DNA of 64,000 nt from Dictyobacter aurantiacus (lineage in GTDB: Bacteria; Chloroflexota; Ktedonobacteria; Ktedonobacterales; Ktedonobacteraceae), in contig NZ_BIFQ01000001.1 in NCBI RefSeq assembly GCF_003967515.1, positions 4,216,001 through 4,280,000 of the forward strand. The letters are read 5' to 3'. Below, in pieces: positions 1-6,308 of the stretch. The notes under the pieces were generated by a model. That model was not told where the DNA came from. It did no database searches and worked only from the letters and a program-made list of their open reading frames with translations. Position 1 is the stretch's first letter. Each line of letters opens with the position of its first letter. A program made the translations under genes and the position numbers.

Positions 1-139
1 CGTTGGTGAGCGAGTGGCAACATGCATCGTGCTATGGGGGATCGATGCGACAGCACCTTCCCCCGCAACCCTTTCATCCTTCATTGGGCTCTGCTTCAGC
101 TCGGCGCAAAAAAGCTTGCCGCACCCGATACCCTGTCAT
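1..139. other. Region left of the CRISPR array, possible leader
   Basis: No gene or repeat copy is visible here. The conserved ATTGAAAC end of the repeats points rightwards and the degenerate repeat lies at the right end. The leader side of the array should therefore be this segment. It is not AT-rich as many leaders are, so the assignment is weak. Confidence 0.3.
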
Positions 140-322
140 GATGCACCCAGCCTCGCGGTTGGGTGAGGATTGAAACACGTAGTCATTGTGTGCGAGGGTG
201 TGAAGCTGGTCGATGCACCCAGCCTCGCGGTTGGGTGAGGATTGAAACCCGGAATGCACACCAGCACTGGATACCCGTACTTCAGGATGCACCCAGCCTC
301 GCGGTTGAGTGAGGATTGAAAC
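140..322 (+). CRISPR. Short CRISPR array: three 37-nt repeats, two spacers
   Basis: The repeats lie at 140-176, 212-248 and 286-322. They start GATGCACCCAGCC and end GTGAGGATTGAAAC. The spacers are 177-211 (35 nt) and 249-285 (37 nt). The repeat can fold through CCCAGCC and GGTTGGG, and the ATTGAAAC end is typical of the 5' handle of class 1 (type I or III) crRNAs. The third repeat has one G-to-A change at 308 that breaks the stem, as is common for the terminal repeat far from the leader. No cas gene is in the window, so the array is either the end of a locus to the left or an orphan. The first two repeats are identical, which argues against long decay. Confidence 0.93.
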
Positions 323-335
323 ATTATGTAAGGCA

Positions 336-365
336 GGGAGCTTACAACTTTGTAAGCTCCCTTTT
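336..365 (+). terminator. Hairpin after the CRISPR array
   Basis: An 11-bp perfect stem (336-346 with 351-361, loop ACTT) is followed by TTTT. It lies 13 nt after the last repeat and could end the pre-crRNA. Its 3' arm runs straight into the direct repeat at 361-397. Confidence 0.6.
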
Positions 366-397
366 ATGTGCTTTTGGAGAATAATTGTGAAGAAATT
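361..397 (+). repeat. Left copy of a 37-nt direct repeat flanking the exonuclease-methyltransferase cassette
   Basis: This segment begins CTTTTATGTGCTTTT and matches 3649-3685 at 32 of 37 positions. Both copies start on the 3' arm of a hairpin. The two copies bracket the four genes at 464-3595. It could be a recombination site or a duplicated terminator and leader module; the sequence does not decide between these. Confidence 0.7.
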
Positions 398-463
398 CGT
401 GCGATGGTGAAACCATATGAAGGTGGTCTTTTACAGCAAAAGAACACTTGCAGGGAGATATGT

Positions 464-1261
464 ATGGAATTGAATGTTGACATCCAAGGCATTCGAACGC
501 TTATTGATCAGGAAGCCGTCCGTGGATCCGTAAAGAATGTCGATGATTTACATTGCCGACTTTCTTATCGTTCTGGTATTGAATCTCAGCTTGAGTGTGT
601 AGAGTCAGAAATCCGAAAACTTCGTAGAGCGGCGCAGCAACTGCCCAAGCTCCCCCCGTTGAGCATCGTACGCTGGGCGCAAGCGGTACAGCTCATGCCC
701 AATCTTGTTTTTCTTGAACTGGATACAACCGGACTGTATGAAGACGCGGAAATTATTCGAGCGGTCGTACTGGATAAGGATGGGGTGAGCCTCCTTGATC
801 TGTATGCGCAACCATCGAAACCCATCGCGCCATCTATAGAGCACTTCACCGGTATTGACGCCTCGCACCTGGCAGCACATGCCACACGTATTGAGGACGT
901 CCTGGCACAACTGGAGGCAACCCTCAAAGGAAAATATGTTCTGTCGTACAACCTTGACTTTGATACTGGTAAACTCAGCGAAGCGACTGCACGCCTAAAC
1001 AGAGAACCTATCTCAATCATTGGTGCAGACATGATGCACTACGCGACCAGCTATTACGCGGCGAGCACATATCTGAAGCTAGAGACTGTATGCCAGCGTA
1101 TTGGCAGTCCCCTTCCGCAGCATCCTCACCAGACAGCATTAGACCGCGGCAAAGGGCAGATTGCTCTCCTCAATGCTATGGCCAACGCGATCACAGATAT
1201 GAAAGCTGATCCTCCTGATACAGATGATGATAGCTCAGACCTGGATGAGCACCCTTTCTAA
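464..1261 (+). CDS. DEDDh-type 3'-5' exonuclease-like protein with altered motif I
   Basis: The 265-residue product has an N-terminal ~75-residue helical part of unknown role and then a DnaQ/RNase-T-like fold. Motif I is LELDTTGL (E85, D87), motif II is NLDFD (D167), and motif III is H212 with D217 in HQTALD. Families of this type normally have D-x-E in motif I. Here the two acids are swapped to E-x-D, so activity may be changed. The C-terminus is very acidic. I chose ATG 464 because AGGGAG sits 6 nt upstream; the frame is open back to GTG 368 without a good ribosome site. It is the first gene of the repeat-bounded cassette and probably acts on nucleic acid ends. Confidence is good for the fold and low for the cellular role. 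Confidence 0.75.
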   Translation: MELNVDIQGIRTLIDQEAVRGSVKNVDDLHCRLSYRSGIESQLECVESEIRKLRRAAQQLPKLPPLSIVRWAQAVQLMPNLVFLELDTTGLYEDAEIIRAVVLDKDGVSLLDLYAQPSKPIAPSIEHFTGIDASHLAAHATRIEDVLAQLEATLKGKYVLSYNLDFDTGKLSEATARLNREPISIIGADMMHYATSYYAASTYLKLETVCQRIGSPLPQHPHQTALDRGKGQIALLNAMANAITDMKADPPDTDDDSSDLDEHPF

Positions 1262-1282
1262 CCCTGGCAAATATACATCGGT

Positions 1283-1305
1283 CCCCTGATCAACTGATCA
1301 AGGGG
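1283..1305 (+). terminator. Hairpin between exonuclease and methyltransferase genes
   Basis: CCCC-TGATCA pairs with TGATCA-A-GGGG (one bulge, two-base loop), followed by CCGTTT. It is a weak terminator or attenuator 22 nt after the exonuclease stop. Confidence 0.4.
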
Positions 1306-1354
1306 CCGTTTCATCCAGAGATCCGTGAGCAGATATGAGAGAAAGAGGAGAAAC

Positions 1355-2746
1355 ATGAGCCAGGATATTACAGTAACAGATATGTTTTGCGGTGCTGGTG
1401 GGTCAACGACCGGTGCAACTCTTGCTGGTGCTGACGTGCGGCTGGCCATTAATCACTGGCGCAGGGCGATCGAAACCCACAATACGAACTATCCAGAGAC
1501 CCTTCACGCGTTAACCGACTTGCATATGGCCAACCCAAGGAGATTTCCTTCGACGACGATCCTTATCGCTTCACCCGAGTGTTCCTCGCATACCCTGGCC
1601 AAGGGAAAGAAGCGTGTCAATCAGCAGCAGCTGGGGCTGTGGGAACCAGAGGAACCAGACTTGAAGGCGGAGGCAGAGGAGCGCTCGCGTTGCACCATGT
1701 GGACACCTCTGGACTGGGCGGAATATCACGGCTACCAGGCTATCATTCTGGAAAATGTCGTTGACGTCCATCTATGGCGGCCGTTCCAATCCTGGCTGCA
1801 GGCCTGGAAGAGTCTGGACTATAAATTCGAGATGGTTTACCTCAATTCGATGTTTGCCCACCCGACACCGCAGAGTCGCGATCGCATGTACTTCGTGGCC
1901 TGGAAACGCAAGAACCGCCGTCCTCGCCTCACTATCACTCCTCCGGCTTATTGTCCATCATGTGAACGGGACGTCGCTGCGGTGCAGGTTTGGAAGCGGC
2001 CCAACCGTCGCTACGGCAAATACCGCCAGCAGTATCTTTATCGGTGCCCATCCTGCGCTCATGATATAACACCCTATTACTACGCGGCGGCCAATGCAAT
2101 TGACTGGTCTCTGCCTGCACCTCGGATAGGAGATCGCCAGAAGCCGCTGCGTGAAAAGACGCTCAAGCGCATTGCCGACGGATTACAGAAGTTCGCGCAC
2201 GCGCCGCAGTCATCGATGATCGTTTCACCATTTCTGGTCAACCTCAATCATCCTTCAGTTCGTCCAGTTGTGCTGGCTGAGCAGCCCTATGCCACGCAGA
2301 CAGCCTATGACGCAACGGGACTCGTGACGCCACCATTTCTCCTCGACCACCTGGGAGAATACCGCCCACGCAGCATAGAAGGACCGTGTTCGACGATTTG
2401 CGCGGCAGGCAATCATCACAGCCTCGTCGTGCCGCCAGGATGCCCCAGCTGGCTGATGACTTACTATCATCATGGTCAGCTGGCGCCCATTCAGGAGGCG
2501 GTGCCGACAGTTACCACCCTGGAACGGCATGCATTGATCACACATACAACCCACAAGGAAGCGATCGCGGTAGAGGACTGTGGGTTCCGCATGCTCACAC
2601 CGAAAGAGATCCAGGCTGCTATGGCCTTCCCAGCTGAGTATGTCGTCACTGGAACGCGTCGTGAGCAGGTCAAACAATTGGGGAATGCGGTCACACCGTC
2701 GGTGATGAAGATGCTGATGGAGCGCGTTATCGCATCGCTAGCATAG
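1355..2746 (+). CDS. Orphan C5-cytosine DNA methyltransferase with a zinc-ribbon insert
   Basis: The 463-residue product transfers methyl from S-adenosylmethionine to cytosine C5 in DNA. Motif I is DMFCGAGGS (residues 9-17). The catalytic Cys is in SPECSS (C76), a PEC form in place of the usual PCQ. The ENV motif is at 133-135, QSRDR is at ~163, and the closing QLGNAVTPS motif is near 421-429. Two CPSC pairs (C190/C193 and C221/C224) in the middle look like a zinc ribbon inside the target-recognition region. I chose ATG 1355 because GAGGAG lies 4 nt upstream; GTG 1325 is in frame but has no such site. No restriction endonuclease is nearby, so it is an orphan, as in phages and mobile elements. 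Its neighbours suggest DNA modification or host-mobile element conflict (inference). Confidence 0.88.
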   Translation: MSQDITVTDMFCGAGGSTTGATLAGADVRLAINHWRRAIETHNTNYPETLHALTDLHMANPRRFPSTTILIASPECSSHTLAKGKKRVNQQQLGLWEPEEPDLKAEAEERSRCTMWTPLDWAEYHGYQAIILENVVDVHLWRPFQSWLQAWKSLDYKFEMVYLNSMFAHPTPQSRDRMYFVAWKRKNRRPRLTITPPAYCPSCERDVAAVQVWKRPNRRYGKYRQQYLYRCPSCAHDITPYYYAAANAIDWSLPAPRIGDRQKPLREKTLKRIADGLQKFAHAPQSSMIVSPFLVNLNHPSVRPVVLAEQPYATQTAYDATGLVTPPFLLDHLGEYRPRSIEGPCSTICAAGNHHSLVVPPGCPSWLMTYYHHGQLAPIQEAVPTVTTLERHALITHTTHKEAIAVEDCGFRMLTPKEIQAAMAFPAEYVVTGTRREQVKQLGNAVTPSVMKMLMERVIASLA

Positions 2747-2795
2747 CATTGTACAATTTTCAATCGTCTCTTTGAGAGGGAAAAGGAGAAATACT

Positions 2796-3194
2796 GTGCA
2801 GCAGCCAGGTAAAGTATATGCCCTCGGATACGCCAACCCTATGATTGATCAAAAACTTCACGAGGCGATGACGGATCCCAGGTGTCTTCTTATCGATATC
2901 CGTTACCGCCCCATCTCGCGCTGGCGACCTGAGTGGCGCAAGAGTACACTCCAGGCGACCTGGGGAACCCGTTATATCCATATGCAACCACTGGGAAATA
3001 TCAATTACCATACACCAGAGCTGCCGATCCAGCTAGCAGATCCTACTGAATGTATAAAAGAACTGGCCCAACTGCTCCAATCTGGCACCTCTCTGGTTCT
3101 TCTCTGTGCCTGCAAGAATTATGATACCTGCCACCGTCGGACCGTTGTGAATTTACTGAACAAGGCTGTGCCGAACTTGGAGGTGATTCAGTGA
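2796..3194 (+). CDS. DUF488 family protein
   Basis: The 132-residue product starts at GTG 2796, with GGAG 7 nt upstream. It shows the family pattern: an N-terminal YALGYANP strand, LLIDIRYRP, and a C-terminal CACKNYDTCHRR with paired Cys and CHR. The biochemical function of DUF488 is not firmly established. It follows the methyltransferase by 49 nt and overlaps the next gene by 4 nt, so the three are probably cotranscribed. A role tied to nucleic acid or nucleotide chemistry is only an inference from this context. Confidence 0.7.
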   Translation: MQQPGKVYALGYANPMIDQKLHEAMTDPRCLLIDIRYRPISRWRPEWRKSTLQATWGTRYIHMQPLGNINYHTPELPIQLADPTECIKELAQLLQSGTSLVLLCACKNYDTCHRRTVVNLLNKAVPNLEVIQ

Positions 3195-3595
3195 GTGAAA
3201 AGCAATCGAGGCGCCCCTATGTCCTTACCATCGATGAAGACTTTCCCCTCGTTGTTTGCCTCTGTGGCAGCACACGGTTCTCTGAAGCGTTCCGCAAGGC
3301 GAATTTGCAGGAGACGCTGGCAGGCCACATCGTACTCAGTATTGGCTGCGATTTCAAATCAGATGAGGCTCTCGGGCTTACTGAGGTAGACAAAGCACGC
3401 TTGGATGCCCTCCATTTGCGGAAGATAGAGCTGGCAGACGAGATCCTGGTGTTGAATGTTGGAGACTATATTGGAGCATCAACGGCTAATGAAATTCTAT
3501 GTGCGCGACTTCTCGGCATCCCTATACGGTGGTTAGAACCTCACCAATGCAAGATACAAGAGTGCCCTTGCGGAGAGGGTGCTTGTAAGGATTAA
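3191..3595 (+). CDS. Nucleoside 2-deoxyribosyltransferase-like protein
   Basis: The 134-residue product begins at a GTG that overlaps the previous stop (GTGA). It has LVVCLCGSTRF near residue 20, a central LDALHLRKIELADEILVLNV, and YIGASTANEI. This resembles the Rossmann-like nucleoside 2-deoxyribosyltransferase and DUF4406 group found in phages and mobile DNA. Members bind or cleave N-glycosidic bonds of nucleosides, but this protein's substrate is unknown. A short Cys-rich tail (CKIQECPCGEGACKD) could bind metal. It is the last gene of the repeat-bounded cassette, 13 nt before a very long hairpin. Confidence 0.65.
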   Translation: MSEKQSRRPYVLTIDEDFPLVVCLCGSTRFSEAFRKANLQETLAGHIVLSIGCDFKSDEALGLTEVDKARLDALHLRKIELADEILVLNVGDYIGASTANEILCARLLGIPIRWLEPHQCKIQECPCGEGACKD

Positions 3596-3608
3596 CTTAA
3601 AGTACCCG

Positions 3609-3659
3609 GCACATAAAAGAGCAGGTCTAAGAAAATACTTAGCCTGCTCTTTTATGTGC
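3609..3659. terminator. Very long hairpin closing the cassette
   Basis: The arms are 3609-3631 and 3638-3659: 17 bp, then one bulged T (3626), then 5 bp, around the loop AAAATA. The 3' arm merges with the right direct repeat. It lies directly after the deoxyribosyltransferase-like gene and is a likely terminator; it could also be read from the other strand. Confidence 0.75.
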
Positions 3660-3685
3660 TTTTTGAGAATATATGTGGAGGAATT
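3649..3685 (+). repeat. Right copy of the 37-nt direct repeat
   Basis: It has 32 of 37 identities to 361-397 and begins with CTTTTATGTGCTTTT. About 170 nt without a gene follow before the next coding region (3856). Confidence 0.7.
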
Positions 3686-3855
3686 TGCATAGGCATGAAA
3701 ATGCATCGGCAATTTTTTTATGGATCAAACCGGCAGTGATAGTTTGCAGCTCCCACTACCGGCATGTTACGCAAGAAACAAGTTAAGAGTACCGAGCGTA
3801 ACAAGAAAAGTATACCATACTCTGATGCGCTCGGCGCTCCAGGAGGAGTACCGAC

Positions 3856-4479
3856 GTGAAGAATTCGCTCTCGATTGCAGGTCTTTTACTTATTGTTGGC
3901 ATTCTCTACGTTGTAATGTTCCCGGTAAAGCAACCCTCACAAGCAGGAGTTCATTCGCCAGTAGCGCCTTCACCAGGGCAATCATCCCATCAGCCTGCCA
4001 GTACCGGAATGTCCATCTACGGCTCCCCTTCTGTTTCTGTGGTGCAAATCAACGCGATATTGAGCTTCTATAGCTCACCGGCGCAGGGTAAGGGTCAGGT
4101 GCTCTACAACTTAGGAGTAAAGTATGGCATCGATCCAGCATTCCCACTCGCTTTTTTCCTGAATGAATCAACGATGGGCACGCAGGGGGAGGCAACGGCA
4201 ACGTTGGCTCTGAGTAACGAACGATGCATACCCGATCGGCTCTGCATCGATCAGGATCGTGGTGGGTACGCGAAGATGAATAGCTGGGAGGATGGGTTTG
4301 AGCATTGGTACCAGCTGATGGTTGGTCCCGTTTATAAGGGGTGCGGCTTGACGACGATTGAAACCATTATTCCAAAGTACGCGCCCGCAGGCGATAACAA
4401 CAACCCGGGCCACTATATCTACGTGGTAGAGTCGGCTGTCAAGATATGGCGTTCCGGCAAGGTACAGGTGGCACTATAA
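3856..4479 (+). CDS. Secreted peptidoglycan hydrolase-like protein (glucosaminidase type)
   Basis: The 207-residue product starts at GTG with AGGAGGAG 7 nt upstream. Residues 5-24 form a signal anchor (SLSIAGLLLIVGILYVVMF). A Pro/Ser/Gln-rich linker to about residue 55 is followed by a lysozyme/glucosaminidase-like domain. That domain has AFFLNESTMGTQG with a likely catalytic Glu, and later SWEDGFEHWYQL and a GHYI segment near the end. Similar domains act as cell-wall hydrolases in mobile elements and in sporulating bacteria. Standing between the modification cassette and the integrase, it may be cargo or a conjugation or lysis factor (inference). Confidence 0.6.
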   Translation: MKNSLSIAGLLLIVGILYVVMFPVKQPSQAGVHSPVAPSPGQSSHQPASTGMSIYGSPSVSVVQINAILSFYSSPAQGKGQVLYNLGVKYGIDPAFPLAFFLNESTMGTQGEATATLALSNERCIPDRLCIDQDRGGYAKMNSWEDGFEHWYQLMVGPVYKGCGLTTIETIIPKYAPAGDNNNPGHYIYVVESAVKIWRSGKVQVAL

Positions 4480-4639
4480 CCTGGCTCGACTGCATGATGC
4501 GACAATGCTTAATGCCTCGTAAGTTCCATATTCCTTCCACAATCTTCAAGGTCAGAGAGTGCCCCCACATTCTTGCATTATCAAATGTAGTGTTTCTATT
4601 CGTGTTTGATTCGTTTGCCAGTAAAGAGAGGAACCTTCC

Positions 4640-4879
4640 ATGAAGAAACGTCAGATCACACAAAAGGCAGTAACGCAGCAGGAGATTTTGCAGCCCGAGC
4701 AGCTTCGCCTGCTAACCATCCCTGAAGTCATGAAAATCCTGGGGCTTGGTCGCACTAAAGTCTACGACCTTATCAATAGCCATGGTCTCCCGGCTGTGAA
4801 GGTCGATGGTGCGACGCGCGTCCCACTGGCGAAGTTGCAGGAATGGATTGAGCAGCTTTCTTCGAAAAGCATCGCATAA
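4640..4879 (+). CDS. Excisionase-family HTH DNA-binding protein
   Basis: The 79-residue product starts at ATG 4640 behind GAGAGGAA. It contains a MerR-like winged helix typical of excisionase-family (helix-turn-helix_17) proteins: LTIPEVMKILGLGRTKVYDL followed by VDGATRVPLAKLQEWI. Such proteins bind near attachment sites and steer an integrase towards excision. The integrase follows 108 nt downstream on the same strand, the usual xis-int order. Confidence 0.8.
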   Translation: MKKRQITQKAVTQQEILQPEQLRLLTIPEVMKILGLGRTKVYDLINSHGLPAVKVDGATRVPLAKLQEWIEQLSSKSIA

Positions 4880-4932
4880 GTATAATCTGCAATTTTTCTT
4901 ATAGTGATGAAAGATCCTAGCCTGATTTCTCT

Positions 4933-4970
4933 AATGATCCTGGCATTGGCTGTAAAATGTCAGGATCATT
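4933..4970 (+). terminator. Hairpin between excisionase and integrase genes
   Basis: The arms 4933-4947 and 4956-4970 pair over 15 positions with one mismatch around an 8-nt loop. It ends six bases before the integrase ribosome site (GGAGG, 4976-4980). It could terminate the excisionase message or limit integrase expression. Confidence 0.5.
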
Positions 4971-4986
4971 TCTTTGGAGGTGTTTC

Positions 4987-6135
4987 ATGGCGCGACAGAG
5001 GAAAAAGAGCGTTCGTGGTGGTGGTTCGGTTTTCCAGAGGAAGGACGGCCGATGGGAAGCGAAGCTCAAGCTGGAAGAGACAGGCAAGTACAAATCCTTT
5101 TATGCGAGTTCTGAAAAAGAAGCGTACAGGCTCCTTGAAGAGGCCAGGCTGCAGCAGAAGATGGGAACGCTGGCCACTGGACCCCAGCAAACGCTGAAGG
5201 ATTTTCTGGAATACTGGTTGGAGGATGTGGAAAAGCCCCGGATAAGGATAAGCACTTACATCAACAATCGAGTTGTGGTCTACAAGCACCTCATACCCGG
5301 ATTGGGGCATATCAAGCTGCACAAGTTGACTGCGTTGCAGTTGCAGTCCTTCTACGCGCAGCGCTTGAAGAGCGGGATGTCCGCGAGCCGTGCTGTCAGG
5401 CTCAATGCGGTCCTTCACAAGGCGCTCGACCACGCCAAGCGCCTGAAGTTGGTGGGGACGAACGTCTCCGAGGATGTGGAGTTGCCGCGTCCTGCGAAAT
5501 ATGAGGGAGAAGTGTTGGACGCTGACCAGGCGAGAATATTATTGCAGGTGGCAGCTGAGCGGGAACTGGATACGTTGCTCGCTCTGGCGGTTGTGACGGC
5601 GATGAGATTGGGAGAGATCCTGGTGTTGCGGTGGACTGATATTGATATGGTTAAAGGGGAGTTGCGCGTATCTGGTACCGTAAACTATTACCCCAGATAT
5701 GGCTTTGTCGAGGGGAAGGCGAAGACAAAGGCGGGCATGCGCACGATAAAGATACCGCTATTTATCATCGAATTACTCAAAAAGCACCGATTGCGCCAGG
5801 CGGAAAAGAAATTGGCCGCGGGATCTGCGTGGGTAGAGCGGAATCTCGTTTTCTGCCGCAAGGACGGGGACTTCGTGAGGCGTTCGACGTTGCGCAACCA
5901 GATAACGAAGTTGCTGCAGGATGCTGAGTTACCGTATGTCAGATTCCACGATCTGCGGCATAGCGCGGCGACGATCCTGCTGGCGTTGGGGGTTCCGGCC
6001 AATGTGGTGCAGGAGCTTTTAGGGCATGCGGATATCAGCATTACGCTGGGGACATACGGCCATGTTTTGCCCTCGATGAAGAGGGATGTTGTCGACAAAA
6101 TGGACGGATTATATGGCAATGAGAGGCCGTTTTAG
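4987..6135 (+). CDS. Tyrosine recombinase, phage-type integrase
   Basis: The 382-residue product starts at ATG 4987, with GGAGG 6 nt upstream. It has an N-terminal AP2-like arm-binding segment (GGSVFQRKDGRWEAKLKL), a SAM-like core-binding domain (~70-165) and a catalytic domain. R207 lies in TAMRLGEIL, H321 and R324 in HDLRHS, H347 in LLGHADIS, and the nucleophile Y357 in TYGHV. It catalyses site-specific integration and excision of the element that carries it. No tRNA gene or obvious attachment core is visible beside it. Confidence 0.92.
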   Translation: MARQRKKSVRGGGSVFQRKDGRWEAKLKLEETGKYKSFYASSEKEAYRLLEEARLQQKMGTLATGPQQTLKDFLEYWLEDVEKPRIRISTYINNRVVVYKHLIPGLGHIKLHKLTALQLQSFYAQRLKSGMSASRAVRLNAVLHKALDHAKRLKLVGTNVSEDVELPRPAKYEGEVLDADQARILLQVAAERELDTLLALAVVTAMRLGEILVLRWTDIDMVKGELRVSGTVNYYPRYGFVEGKAKTKAGMRTIKIPLFIIELLKKHRLRQAEKKLAAGSAWVERNLVFCRKDGDFVRRSTLRNQITKLLQDAELPYVRFHDLRHSAATILLALGVPANVVQELLGHADISITLGTYGHVLPSMKRDVVDKMDGLYGNERPF

Positions 6136-6201
6136 TGTCAATTCTGGTGTCATTTCGCGTAATCTTCTACCGGTACATTATGGGAATCGGCCTCTAAAGC
6201 G

Positions 6202-6233
6202 CATCTAGCCGATGTTCCGGCTAGATGTTTTTT
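6202..6233 (+). terminator. Rho-independent terminator after the integrase
   Basis: A 10-bp stem CATCTAGCCG/CGGCTAGATG with loop ATGTTC is followed by TTTTTT. It separates the convergent integrase and sensor-kinase genes. Confidence 0.88.
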
Positions 6234-6308
6234 GCTCACAAAGTGAGTATACAACATTTAAGGCAATCTTGTGAGAAGAATCATCGTGAATCGTACGTTT
6301 TATGTTGG

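Noticed and set aside
1..139. A fourth, older CRISPR repeat left of the array
   Set aside because: The expected position (about 68-104) shows no similarity to the repeat.
3720..4073. Frame overlapping the peptidoglycan hydrolase start
   Set aside because: Out of frame with a gene that has a clear signal anchor and AGGAGGAG site; the product is Arg/Ser/Cys-rich.
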